Below, piece after piece: positions 10,491 through 22,185 of a stretch of DNA of 64,000 nt. The stretch is from NCBI GenBank assembly GCA_003991915.1, contig RQTK01000082.1, positions 569,952 to 633,951 of the forward strand, read 5' to 3'. The position numbers were made by a program, and so were the translations under genes. Under the pieces are notes generated by a model. The model ran no database searches. It was not told the DNA's origin and saw nothing but the letters and a program-made list of their open reading frames with translations. How positions within the stretch are numbered: the first letter of the stretch is position 1; each line of letters starts with the position of its first letter. The DNA comes from Elysia chlorotica. Taxonomy: Eukaryota; Mollusca; Gastropoda; Plakobranchidae.

Positions 10491-12978
10491 AGCATTAGTT
10501 GGCGAAACAAAACATTTTTAGGATACTATGATAAAAAAATAAAAATAACTTGGGTGGATCCTAAGGTGGGAATTGTTATCTTTGTAATGGGTTGAGAGCA
10601 TGCAACAATAATGCACAAAGACAGTTTCCCGTCCACTGGGCTTAAGGGAGCTGTTTCTCTATTTTCCTGATTACATTAATTGAGCTTACAAGACTTGGGT
10701 TCTTTTCCTTCAAAGTACTATTATTTTTCAGTCCTTTTTTTCCTGGCTTGGGGTAGGCCTACAGAGTTTCTTCATATAACCACTCAAATACTAAAATGAC
10801 TGGGAAACAACAACAACAACAACAAAAACAAACGACTCTCTGGTACATGTACAATGCATTGACTACTGTAATAATAAATACTGATTTTACTTATAGATTG
10901 GTAACATTTGACTTTTAAGAATGTTTCCTTTTTTTCTCTTTCTTTTAACAAAAATTGATGATACCTTAAATTCAACTTACACGTTATTCAGAGAGATTTT
11001 TTTAAATTTTTTTTTTATAAATTGCTACTTGATAACAACATAATTTTTGGTAGCTCATTTCTAGTGCTAGCTCTTTCTTGTAGTATAAGAAAGTACATGT
11101 ACATTGTATCTCCCTTAACAAGCTTGGTGGACCTTAATACAATATATATGACAAAGAAGTCCATTTCCTTTTTTTGTGTGTTCTTGTATCATGATTAAGG
11201 TGGCATTTAACAACACAGCACAGCACATTATGATTTTGATATGGGTACAATAATATTACGGAAGTAATTTTTTTCACCAAGTAAGAGAGACTTCATATAT
11301 TGGAGCAAAGATTAACAAAAAACATTTAATCTTTCCAAATTAAAGCCTATATTTAAATTTACAAACGTACAGAAAGGTTCAAGTCAACAGCACAACCAGT
11401 TATGACAACATTTGATCTGCTTTGGTGTGGTTACTACTTGTTGTTGCTTATGGTTTGTAAATATTAGGGGTGATTATTCCAATGCAAAGGTACATTATCC
11501 CATGAATTTCATTTTGTCAAGTGATATTTTTTTAAGAACATTAAACACATTACATGTATCACAATATTTGATAGAATTTATATATCTATATATATGAAGG
11601 TTGATAAAGCATACATGTACGATGTATAGTAAAGATAACACATGTTTTCAAATACTAGTTTGTATGTTTAATGAAAAACACATTAAATACATAAATTTAT
11701 GCAAAATACATAATGTATCATGTCATAGTGAAAATCAAAAGAACAATTTTGTTGTTACACATCAACATGCCTTCTCTGTTACTGTAATTTATATCAAAAC
11801 AGTCCTATCTTATATCACATTCAACTCAGGACAAAGTAGGCCAATACAATGTAAATTTCTGTATCTGATAGATAATGTAAAAAACTAATGTAAACAAAGG
11901 ATTGCTTCAATAATGAAAAGAAGGCCTTTTTCTTCACTTGATGGTTGAAATTATTGTAGAATCATTAAGTTTCCTTTAGCATACTATTTCTTTTTTTTTC
12001 TTAATACAACACAAATAATGAAAATTGTTCAATTGGTGCAAACAAGAAACCATGTCTGACTTACACTCAACCTTTTAGTAAGGCACAAAGCACAGAGGTT
12101 AATGATTCAAAATTACATGCATACACTGTAACTCATACCGTTAGAGAGCACTCCACTTAATTCAACATCTTATAATTTGATATACATATATCCCTTAATT
12201 AGACATACATTGCTCTTAAAAGTTTTGAATAAATCCCTATCTATTGCTACATGCTTATTTATTTTGGCTTAATACGGCACTCAGATAGTAGGTTTCTCTT
12301 ATTTTGCAACACAATTTGTTAATAATAATAAGATTTGTTCCACCAAGAAAACAAGTCTGTGTATGACTTTTGTGAGGGTTTAAAAAAAAAAAAAACCCAA
12401 TGAGTAATAAACACAGTACAGGACTGTGTACATTTTTAGGTATACCTACACCCACGCAACTTTGGTACTCTCTTAAACACTATATTTTCTCATTGCAGTT
12501 TTCCTTAATTCGAGTTGACATGAAAGTTCTGACCTCTTTAATATCGAATTATCAGTAACACATTGTATATACTTTGTATAACTAATGAACATAGTATAAT
12601 ACTTAAAAAATTGTGCGCTGGTACATCAAAATTGAGTTAATGAAACTGTAGTCCTTAAGGACTATCAATACCATGTGGACAGTTAGTATCAATTTATGTT
12701 AGACAGTATACATAAAGCACAAGAAGCCTCTGAGAATCTGTTTCAATATTACCTGATGCAAAAAAACTAAATATCTATACAAACTGAAGATATTGAAACT
12801 GTTTTATAATTCAAGAAAGTAAAAGAGCAACAAAGCTATACATTATTGTATGTAGATTACATGTATAAAACTTTATGGCATAACAGAGGTCTTCCACCAC
12901 CTTCTTTTCTCTCTCACACACACATACAAATATTCTGTCCCACTCTTGGCCCATTATAACCCCAAAAATGCAATTATG

Positions 12979-13157
12979 TCAAACTAGAGATATCAAAACG
13001 TCATCATGAACGCCTTGTAAGAGAAGCTCTCCATCATAGGTGACAATCTTTCGTTTTTTGGCAGCACGCAGTGTTCCAACTAAAGCTTCAAATATATTTG
13101 CACACCGTTCATCAGTGAACAATACTCCAAATTTGACCTGCAATTTTCCGTCAGGAC
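12979..13157 (-). CDS. ABRACL: ABRACL (Costars family), exon 2 (C-terminal)
   Basis: The exon encodes residues 22-79 and the stop (TGA 12981-12979). It begins after acceptor gccttag (AG at 13159-13158) with the last two bases of a split Gly codon. Joined to exon 1 it gives 79 residues, against about 81 in vertebrate ABRACL. The family core is clear: LQVKFGVLF near residues 26-34, CANIFEALVGTL near 39-50, AAKKRKIVTY near 52-61 and GELLLQGVHDDV near 63-74. ABRACL is a small winged-helix-like Costars protein related to the actin-binding C-terminus of ABRA/STARS. It is linked to actin dynamics and cell motility and acts in the cytosol. It lies on the opposite strand to, and upstream of, the AGAP gene. 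Confidence 0.95.
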
Positions 13158-14188
13158 CTAAGGCACAGGTTGCAGGAGGAAAAAAAGGTGGGAAGGGAAG
13201 GGGTTTAGAAAAAAGTACAAAATCATACATGTAATGCACATTGTCATCTGTGGTCATGGTAGCTATGGGGTTAGAATATTGGCTTCTGTCGCAGGAGGTC
13301 CAGGTTTGAGCCCTGCTCTGGTGGTCACATTAATCTATTAGGATGGCGTCGGTGGTAGTATATTATGATCCATCAGTCCTGGGTATCCCCAAGTGGATTC
13401 CCATCATAGTATAGGAACTTTCTTAACCACTAGGAGAGAGATTCGTTTTTACAATAGCTGTGCTCATGCCATAAGCTGACAGTGTATTGTATGAATTCTT
13501 GCCCTGAGTTAAGAAGGCAATGACAAAACGATTCTCTCTATCTTCAAAATTTATACCCCATTGTCATCATTATCAACAGTATTTTTGTTGCTTGGTTTAC
13601 GCCATTACAAAAACATTTAATAATATTAACAATAATTTTAAAAGCAATGAGAGGGAGAAAAAAAAAAGTCAATGCCTGGACTTCTGGGATGAAAATAACA
13701 AGAAACGTAAGAAATATCTATGCCGTTAGCATAAAATAGACCCCTTCCCCACCTCCAATAAAAAGCAAGAAAAACTAACTTTCATCATGAGTAAGGTACT
13801 AGAAATAGAGTAGAAGTATAGAAACATACACTCTATCAATTATCTCTCATTCATGTTTTATGCTGATACAACATCTTGTAATTCCTTTAGAGCATACCTT
13901 AACTATCATCTTGATTTACAGTAAGGCTCAATATAACCCTGAAAGATTTTAAATATCACACATTAATTTATTGAAAACAAAATTAAGAAGAATGTTTATT
14001 CTCTATCTAAAACATTTTAGTGTATGGGGCTGATTTTCAATTTGAGTTTATCTCTTAATATTAAGCTGTTTAAGTTGACACAGATGAAACAAGGTAATAA
14101 GTTGCAAATGAAAATTTATGTAGTCCAATGTAGGCCCTGATCTCCATCATACAATGTATGAACTTTTCAGACTAACACAAAAGATTAC
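13158..14188 (-). other. ABRACL intron (phase 1)
   Basis: The donor is CCAG|GTAATC at 14189/14188 and the acceptor is at 13159-13158, both on the minus strand. The intron contains a SINE family B copy (13251-13440). The remainder is AT-rich with no other recognised element. Confidence 0.9.
13251..13440 (+). mobile_element. SINE family B copy in the ABRACL intron
   Basis: A tRNA-like head has an A-box-like TAGCTATGGGGTTAG near 13260 and a B-box-like GGTTTGAGCCC near 13303. A body with CCTGGGTATCCCCAAGTGG follows, a version of the family word CCTAGGTACCCCGAACTGG at about 27035. It is antisense to the host gene. Confidence 0.65.
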
Positions 14189-14249
14189 CTGGAGAGCCAA
14201 GTCTGTTCATTTCCTCAACCAGTAGCTTCACTTCATGTTCTACATTCAT
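14189..14249 (-). CDS. ABRACL: ABRACL (Costars family), exon 1 with start codon
   Basis: ATG at 14249-14247 opens residues 1-20, MNVEHEVKLLVEEMNRLGSP, which match the family's N-terminal helix. The exon ends with one base of a split Gly codon before GTAATC, and the phase matches exon 2 exactly. A polypyrimidine tract and TTCAG (AG at 14257-14256) lie six bases before the ATG. The leader is therefore probably spliced to an untranslated exon further right, perhaps close to the AGAP promoter. That upstream exon could not be placed. Confidence 0.94.
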
Positions 14250-14471
14250 TGTGAACTGAACAAAAAAAAATGCAGGGGTTAGTTCAATTTTCATACTCAA
14301 ACTTGATACTTAATACTTCGTAGTTTTAACACTTGTACAAAATCTCTTTAAGTTAATTCATACTGTAACTACTGAGTTTTCTGTTATCCACAATGTTCCA
14401 AGCCAAAACACAGAAAGACAGTGAAGAAAATCTTGATAGAATATTATTGTCTAAGCTGAACATACAGATAG

Positions 14472-14766
14472 TTAACCCCTTGTGACATGCAATGTACGCT
14501 GTATGTCCATTTTTTTCTTGAAAAGTTGCCTAACCGACGTACAGTGTGCAACCTCAAATCTGCCTATTTTGCCATTCCCCATGAAGCTTAGAAGTACATG
14601 TACAATGTACATCTAGTACTTGACTGCGCAAAAGAGGCACTGAATCAAAATGCTGTTTGCATAGTTGAATTCTGCGATGCTGAAATTGTACAAATCATAT
14701 CACTCTTCAATTTTCAAATAAGACAAATCATGGCGATTAAAAACACCTCCGTCACGAAGGGGTTAA
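14472..14766. mobile_element. piggyBac-like MITE with TTAA ends
   Basis: Both ends carry TTAA (14472-14475 and 14763-14766). Inside these are inverted termini CCCCTTGTGAC on the left and CCCCTTCGTGAC read inward from the right. TTAA target duplication with CCC-starting termini is the signature of the piggyBac superfamily. At about 290 bp with no transposase it is a non-autonomous element. It lies 220 bp upstream of the ABRACL start, probably in its leader intron. Confidence 0.75.
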
Positions 14767-17340
14767 TGTGTATTACATAGTTCTATTTCCAGTGATAACT
14801 GACACGCTAAGCAAAATTCAGTGAACAAAAAAAACCCAAACAAAAACAAACACAAAAAAGAGAAGAAAAAAAAAATTTTCTAATACCCTGTACTTGTCAT
14901 ATAAAAATGTTACAAAAAGGATAGACCCTTTCTCTTCCCCATCCAAACCACTACAATCCTAGTCAAACTGGGTTTTGCTGAAAGTTACAAAATGGTATTG
15001 GGTTTCATGCTATCCTGGTCCCAGCTCAAAGTTTTCTTTCACTATTTTTTTACGCCTGAAATGCATTAAAGCTGTTTCTCATTGTGATCAGGTCATAGAC
15101 ATATTATTATGTAATGATATAAGATATACAGTGTGGAGTTGTTAAAAAAAGGAACTACACTGTAAAGAATGAATATGAAAGCTATTTTTGCATGGAATGG
15201 CTAAAAACTTTCTGGAATGATTGATAAATGACTATGCAATGCATAGAATTCATTTGCATATACCTTTTGGTCATATAATACTTTTGTTAGAATATTTGTG
15301 CATTTTTTTTATTTTAATGTTCATTTTGTCTACAGTAGGACACGCATGCAACAAACTTGGACTCAAAGTACACCCTAGATTCAATTAACATATAAAAATC
15401 CCTGAATTTTCTTCTTCTTTGTATCTTGGATCCAACGAACTAATTTCAAACCCACCCTTGGGTCCAATGATTTTTTTCCCTTTTTTTTTTAATGGGTGGT
15501 ATGTGCCAATTGAATGAAAAGGGTAAAACGGTACAGTTTCTTTTTGGAGTCATATACAGATCACAAACGAGAAACTAATAATTGGTAATTGGTTTGAGCA
15601 AAACTTGAAACACGAAATGCTACGCATTAACGGGAGGGACGAGTCCTGAAATAGCCAGTAAGGTGTCAGATAATTGACTTGGTGATTTTAGTTTCTGCAG
15701 TCAGTTCAACCACTTGTGTGGACATATGAACCACAAAATAAGTGTTTTGAAGTTGTTCTTTTTTTCAATTCGTATCTTTGTAAAGCCAGTCACATTTTGA
15801 GAGCCAAAATTGCAAGAAAACATCTCAGAAAAGTTCTAGTCCAAACCGGTACTCTGATTATTTTACTGATTTTTGTATATGATTCATACTGCTGCTCTAA
15901 AGGATCATGTAGAAATTATCACAAGGCCATTGGCACTCCATGTCTAGTAGTTTCATTCATAGAAGACACTCTGTTATGCAAGTTTTTTTTTTTTAAATAT
16001 CTTGAGTTTTTGTCAAGAAAAATGATATTTTTTTCTCTATATAAAATTGCTATATAGTATGATAAAAATGTTTGCAAAAAAAAATAAATCTACTGCAAAT
16101 AACCAAAATCTGGTGTATAGTGTTTATAGTGTCTGCGTATGTCTGACAAGTGTCAAGTCATTTGATAACAAACTGTAGGACAAGAAACTCATTTATTTTA
16201 GGTACGGCGGCCTCACCATGGCAACCATGGGACAAAATTTGAAAAATTACATTCTTTCCTCATTTTCGAGGGTGCTGATTTCAATGGTTGCAGTTAAAAC
16301 TAACCAGAGGGCCTTTATAACAAACCGTCCCTCCCCTTAAGTATACAAAATCATGATGATGATTTTATACACAGCCAAAAATGTTTTTTTTAAAGACCTG
16401 TAAAGTATTAATTTAAATTCCATTGAAAATTTTAATCTGGCTATAACAGTATTATATTCAACTTGGTTTGTGATTCATAAGGCTTCCATTAAAACAATTT
16501 GAGTATTATATAGATCTAGATATTTTTTCTTAAAACACAAATTCCTTCAAACCTAAGTTTCATTAGACTATGATTCCTGAAAGAAATAATGATATGTTAT
16601 CAATGTAAATTTCATAAAATACTCAGGGAAATTCACTGTTCTAAATTCTTTTTTACATGAAAACTAGATCTTATATAACAGAAATGAAAAAAAAAATCTA
16701 GGGCATGATCTATAATGGGCGAGTGCCATAAATGAATATATTTCAGGTAAAATAGATCTAGATCTAGTTATGATCCACAATATCATGATTCACCCGTGTG
16801 GCAAGTATTTTTTTTTCGGTGGAAAAATTGAGAAATTTGATATTTCTTTGAATACTGGAAAATATCAAAGACTAGATTTTAGTTTTTCTGATAAATAACA
16901 AAAAAAAGTTAATTACTAGATCTAGTTTGGTTTTAACTAATCTAGAATCTAGATCTTAATCTAGTAGTATATATCAGTCCTGACAATTTTAGCCAGGCTG
17001 CTTACACAAAAAATCTAGAGGGGTGACATGATTTTGCTCGTAGTTCTTTCAAGATAAAGCCGAGCTGTATATTTTTCGTATGTGGGATGACAAACATTCA
17101 ACGTGGTCATAGAACCATCTTCCTCGCAAATGAAATAAGAAAGGAATTAGATTATATAGTTCTAGATCTATATTCTTGTTTTAGAGCTCAAAATTTGGAA
17201 GGGAAAAAAAAAGAAAAATAATGCTGGTGACAATGGCAATGTTCTAATTATTCTTGAGTACTGACCTACAATCTAGATCTTTGATCAAGGAAGAGAGGTA
17301 TTAAGTTAGTGCTGTCAAGCCGGTTTCTTTCTATGGTGAT
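14767..17340. other. AT-rich interval between ABRACL and AGAP, no gene seen
   Basis: I see no coding sequence with family resemblance. AGATCTAG-type palindromes cluster from 16510 to 17280 (for example 16514-16523, 16754-16768, 16917-16965). Possible minus-strand donors such as CATG|GTGAGG near 16216 could belong to an ABRACL leader exon, but none can be chosen from sequence alone. Confidence 0.4.
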
Positions 17341-17841
17341 GATGAAAACATGCCCCGCCTCCTCAGATAATCAGGAAATATACCGGAAGTTTCAGTAACT
17401 CGAAGAGGATCCAAGACAAGTTCTACCGCAATTGCCAAGTTTCAAAAACAAATGTTAAAATCATCATTATTAACCAAAGACCCGTACTTGCGACACATAA
17501 TTTCCATTTCAAAGAAAAATATTTTAAAAATGTTCGAGAGACAGTCATGAATACACTATTTTGTGTTATCTACAAATATGTGAGGAATATTGAATGAACA
17601 GTCATAATATCAGTTTTGTATTATTCCAGACGTACGCGAAAAATATTTCTCTCTGTCTTTGGCTTATTAGAATAGCGCTCAAAGTCCTGGCAATCCTGAT
17701 CAATCATACGCATGCGCAGAGTATATTTTCATGGCTGGTTGTCTCTCTTCAACAAAAGCGTTTCCTCTAGATCTACATTGATATTTTTTTTTACCATCTA
17801 GTGCACAATCATGGAAATTTCATTCACAGATTAAATCTATA
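17341..17841. promoter_or_regulatory. Likely AGAP promoter, possibly shared with ABRACL
   Basis: A consensus ETS site ACCGGAAGT is at 17382-17390 and an NRF1-like ACGCATGCGCAG is at 17708-17719, about 135 bp before the AGAP start codon. No TATA box is evident. NRF1 and ETS sites are typical of broad, often bidirectional animal promoters, and ABRACL is transcribed in the opposite direction from this side. The regulatory role is inferred from motifs and position. Confidence 0.5.
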
Positions 17842-17856
17842 ATGCCTTCAAAATGA
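17842..17856 (+). promoter_or_regulatory. Four-codon upstream ORF ending on the AGAP start codon
   Basis: ATG CCT TCA AAA TGA occupies 17842-17856, and its stop codon overlaps the AGAP start as ATGA (17853-17856). Another short upstream ORF (7 codons) is at 17811-17834. If the transcript includes them, ribosomes would need leaky scanning or reinitiation to translate AGAP from the first Met. Met7 of AGAP (17871) is an alternative start. Confidence 0.6.
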
Positions 17857-18027
17857 ATGCACGGAGTCCGATGCAGTCTTACTGGAGTAATTCATTGGCG
17901 ATTAGGCAGGAAATACAGCGCTTCGAGAGTGTCCATCCGAGCATCTACGCAATATATGATCTCATTGAGGCGATTCCAGATCCTCTGATTCAGCAGCAAA
18001 TTAGAGAACATGTTGTTTGTATTGAAG
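17853..18027 (+). CDS. AGAP: AGAP (centaurin-gamma) Arf GAP, coding exon 1
   Basis: It encodes residues 1-58. The segment [20 protein letters not shown] and the following [10 protein letters not shown] match the conserved N-terminal helical region of AGAP proteins. The exon ends ATT GAA G|GTAAGC, leaving a phase 1 split codon that exon 2 completes to Asp. AGAPs combine an N-terminal GTPase-like domain, a split PH domain, an Arf GAP zinc finger and ankyrin repeats. They stimulate GTP hydrolysis on Arf1/Arf6 at endosomal membranes. Only the N-terminus and most of the GTPase-like domain are in this window. I cannot tell which vertebrate paralogue (AGAP1, 2 or 3) it is closest to; invertebrates usually have one gene (CenG1A in fly). 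Confidence 0.95.
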
Positions 18028-18654
18028 GTAAGCTTACTCATTCTTGAAACTTATCTCGCCTTTATACTTTTAGTACTTTGTGGTAAAGTGACTAATCGCC
18101 TTATTTGTGAAATGTTTGATCAGGCACAGACCTAGATTAAGATTTCAAAGCGACCAGTCTTTACAGTTACTCAGAGAACTGAATTTAAGCTTTTCGGAAA
18201 ATCAAGACTTATCTAATCTAGATTTTCTAGATCTATATCTAGATCTAGACTAGGTAGAGATTCTAGATCAATTTAATGTATTCTGGGCTTAAGTTTGAAA
18301 GAATCCTACCTATACTAGTTCTAGGGCTTTTAAGTGTCATAGAAAGATGCAATTAAAACAAAAAGCCTTTTAACATGCCATGAATTTTACTTCATAAATA
18401 GTGGACCCACTTTTTTTTTTACAAAATGAGCTATACTTTGTATCTTTAGGTTACTATAGATCTAGATTCTAGGTCTAATCTAGATCTATTTAGTCTAGAG
18501 CAGAACACCTTAACTTTATTTTTCTCCTGAAAAATGATAAAACTACCAAAGTAATCCCTCCACCCCCAATAAAAAAAACCCAAAATATTATGGAATTAAG
18601 AAATTGAAAGAAAATCTACATAGCTGGATTTAAGAACTCACATCCAGCGAAGAG

Positions 18655-18655
18655 G

Positions 18656-18752
<97 letters not shown>

Positions 18753-18760
18753 GTACTACT
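18655..18760. repeat. (ACT)n microsatellite, left array
   Basis: This is an almost pure ACT trinucleotide array of about 100 bp with one variant near its right end (TAGTACT). It directly precedes the inverted repeat at 18764. Confidence 0.97.
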
Positions 18761-18763
18761 ATG

Positions 18764-18941
18764 ATAATAAATAGAAGAATACGCACAACTTAGCAACTGA
18801 GGGACACAATAAATCAAACACAACTAGAAATTATAGAGAAAATACATGAAAACGTTTCCTTTTTAATGGCTTTGTTTTTAGTTGTGTTTGATTTATTGTG
18901 TCCCTCAGTTGCTAAGTTGTGTGTATTCTTCTATTTATTAT
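18764..18941. repeat. 63-bp inverted repeat between two (ACT)n arrays
   Basis: The left arm 18764-18826 and right arm 18879-18941 are reverse complements with a single visible mismatch and a 52-bp loop. The core word is TTAGCAACTGAGGGACAC. A partial third copy of the core (TTAGCAACTGAG) is at about 18988. Arms, loop and flanking microsatellites together span about 530 bp. Confidence 0.93.
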
Positions 18942-19051
18942 TATATTATTCCTATTACTTGCGCACATGCATCTACTTTTAGGTCCTTAGCAACTGAGTA
19001 GGTGTACTCTTTAGTGTTGTGCTCTTGTTTCCTTTTTGGATACATTTTATA

Positions 19052-19052
19052 T

Positions 19053-19150
<98 letters not shown>

Positions 19151-19151
19151 T

Positions 19152-19184
<33 letters not shown>
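19052..19184. repeat. (ACT)n microsatellite, right array
   Basis: About 130 bp of ACT repeats with one ATT variant near 19149. It runs in the same strand orientation as the left array. Confidence 0.97.
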
Positions 19185-20606
19185 AGCTTATTCCTGCGGC
19201 AAATCCATTTATGAAGAGAGAAAATGTTATCTTTCAGATTGTTCATTGTAAGCTGTAAAATATTTGAACTTTTCGCAAGTAGGAAGTAACCTTGTCTAGA
19301 AATTTAGATAATATTTTCATTCCCATTTCAAGTCAATTGGTTTTTCAAAGTATTTTCTTAATTGTAAGTCTTTTAAAATGAGAAATTTATAAAATCTTGA
19401 AACCTTGTAAGATTAGTTGGATTGGATTAAAACGAAATGACCGAATACTAATCCTGAGTATGGGAAATGGACAACAAATGGACTTCTACGGATAAAAAAT
19501 TTATTAATAAAGTTTAAAAAAAACTGAATCATATCATGTCCCCATCACGTAGTAACTATCATTAGTTAGTATCAATGATCAATTCTCATTTGTAAAACAC
19601 CAATCTTAGCAGTATAAAATGCAATTTACCTTCACAGAAACTTGAACAACATTTTTAGAATAAGATCAGTTTTTCAAAGAACCTTCAAATGGTTTATAAT
19701 ACATGAAAATGCTCCTTGTGTGAAATGTATGTAATTTATTAATGAAAATCTCATCCACTGTTAAAAATTAATATCATACTTTTAGTCACCCTGAATTCTA
19801 TCCAGACTGTCAGTGTCTTAATTTTATTTTTATATTTTTAAACCCATGACATCCTTAAAAAAACAAAGCCTTTTTTGTTACCTCTTCAATTTAAGTCCAT
19901 TCACAATTGATATCTTTATCTTAGAAGGAAAAACACAAAATAAAATTACGCATTGTTTTCTCTAGGTATGGGTACATGAAATCCCATTTTGTCAGTCATT
20001 TTTTTTTTCCATAAGTGTTGAATTCTTTCCATCCCCATCTATCATTTTTGAACCTCCAACCACTTAGATCTATAAATGTTATCACAATGGAAAAAAAAAC
20101 AACCTCACCCTTAATCTCAATGCCATTCACCTGGTTTAATCACCTGTGTGTGTGTGTCGTTTTTTTTTAAATGAATGTAAATGTTTACAATTGTGGAAGA
20201 TTGGGTGTGTTAGTGTACATGTAGTCCAATTTGCCACTCTTCAGGTATATGACTATGAATGTGTTTACATGTACATGGCATGTGTGTATGTGCTTGGGGG
20301 GTCTTGTGGTGCCTCTGCGAAATTCCCAATAAACGATTGCACTTCCTTGCTGTCATAGTACTTTACCTATCAAATAAGGCCGATTTTTAAAAGCCGATAC
20401 ATTTCTATTTGCCTTAGAATACGCTTTTCTCCTATTTTGTGTGTTGAAGTTTTAGCGGGCTAATGCATCCAGGCGTGTATTATTTCGCGATTTCCTACTC
20501 CCCAATTAAATCATGTACTAGTCGGCCACTTGCCTAATGACTACAAAAATGTCAGGTGTCGTGGCTCGACCTTTGGCAGACCAAATGAACTCCATCGCCG
20601 ATCCTT

Positions 20607-20740
<134 letters not shown>

Positions 20741-21467
20741 GTGTTTAAATTCTCCTAGGTTTCCCCGGGAGATCCTCTGGCCCCTTTTCCCTTTTCAACA
20801 ACTTTCATATCACATATTTCGATCCACATTCTTTATTGAGATGCCACTAATAGTATCACTGCAGTGTTGGAGCTCTCTGGCAATAAAGCCGTGCTCACTT
20901 GCCGTAAAAACAAACAAACTCACTCACGTAGGAGCCCTGTGACATTGACATGGCGAAATTAGTGGGACTGTCAAGTCAGGAAGAGACGCTTACTAGTTAC
21001 TACCGTCACTCGTGGCTGAGAGCATTTTCGCTGACCTCTTTTATAATAAGTACTTCCTCCATCGTACCCTCACGGTCTCCGTCTGCTAGTCCTTCACTGT
21101 CGCTTTTTTCTATCTTTTTTTTTTTTTTTTCGAAGATAATGAATCATATATCCCTATTTTGTACTTTTTTTTTATGTCTTTGAATTATAAAAGGAACAAC
21201 GACTGCGACTCGACGCTTTAAAACAAGGAGATATATCTTGTATTTGGACACATATACTCTCAAGTTGGGATGTAAATATTTTAATTTATTGCCTAACTAA
21301 CAAGATCACTAGATTAAACCAATGCCACCCATTGAGAGGTATCGGATACATTGCTTAATTTTTGTTTTCACTGTCCGTGATGTTTTCTTCATCTCTTTAT
21401 CCACATTTTCCTCTCCTCCGTCCTTTAACCAACCACCCAAACAAGTACAAGCCTGGAACTCGAGTAT

Positions 21468-21646
21468 TACATGCTTTACGATCCACACGACGGTAACGGG
21501 TGGCGTAATCACACCCTGTAGGCATAGAGTCGCTCATTGTCTCCGTAAGTCTAGGGCAGAGCTGTGATTGGATGCCGGTGCAGGTTCCCGTAACTATCGT
21601 ATCCGTTTTCGCTATCATTGGCCTTGGTATCACAAGGTCTCTGTTA
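21468..21646 (-). mobile_element. TA-flanked MITE, family T, reverse orientation
   Basis: It starts with a diverged terminus (TACATGCTTTACGATCC) followed by CACACGACGGTAACGG. It contains GTGATTGGATGCCGGTGCAGG and ends near ACAAGGTCTCTGTTA. It aligns end to end, in reverse, with the copy at 61346-61527, and the length is about the same (roughly 180 bp). Confidence 0.75.
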
Positions 21647-22185
21647 TTTTGTGTTATATAAACGCGGTCCAAATCGTGTTCAGTAGCAGGTTGTGGTGCT
21701 GCGGCATGCAAGGTGCATCTGTCGTGGGTCACAGAGCCAAGTGCTTACCCAATACAATCATGTACACACCCCGCTTGGGTGTGGAGCCCCCATCCAGACC
21801 AAGGCAACCGACCCGCGCTTTACCATACTCCATGACTGTCAGGTGGTTCATTGCCATACAGTAAACCGGTTGATTTCTCGTAGCTCTACTACTAGTTTTA
21901 GAATTAGACCGCTGCATAAAGTCTAGATAATGTTATGTAGGCCTGCACGAATCAAAAGGTGGCGAAGGTTGGAGTTATCCACATCATGTGGCTCATCTAC
22001 CATGTTGATTGTTATTTCCATCATTAAGTTTCACTTTCGAGTCTAGAGTAACAAATACAATATTGGTTAGCGCGGACTAGGTAATAGTAGAAACGGATCG
22101 CGTGATTTCCTTGTCTGACATAGTTGAAAAAGCTGAGAATGTTTGACTGTTTGCTTTTTTATGCTGACATGACTGTGGTCGCGAG

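Larger units (their letters stand above)
9673..12978. other. AT-rich intergenic stretch or ABRACL 3' flank
   Basis: No coding sequence was recognised apart from the SINE fragments listed separately. The part from about 11000 to 12978 is uniformly AT-rich with many short homopolymers, and may include the 3' untranslated region of the minus-strand ABRACL gene. A minus-strand AATAAA hexamer lies at 12263-12258, but hexamers are expected by chance in such sequence, so no cleavage site is proposed. Confidence 0.4.

Noticed and set aside
16205..16235. CACCATGGCAACCATGGG as an upstream AGAP start
   Set aside because: The frame closes quickly with no family resemblance. It is noted only as a possible minus-strand donor region.
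19002..19258. Long Tyr-, Leu- and Thr-repeat open frames
   Set aside because: They are translations of the (ACT)n array. The same applies to Leu-Ser and Arg-Glu frames over every (TC)n or (GA)n tract and the Tyr/Ile frames at 62784-63271.
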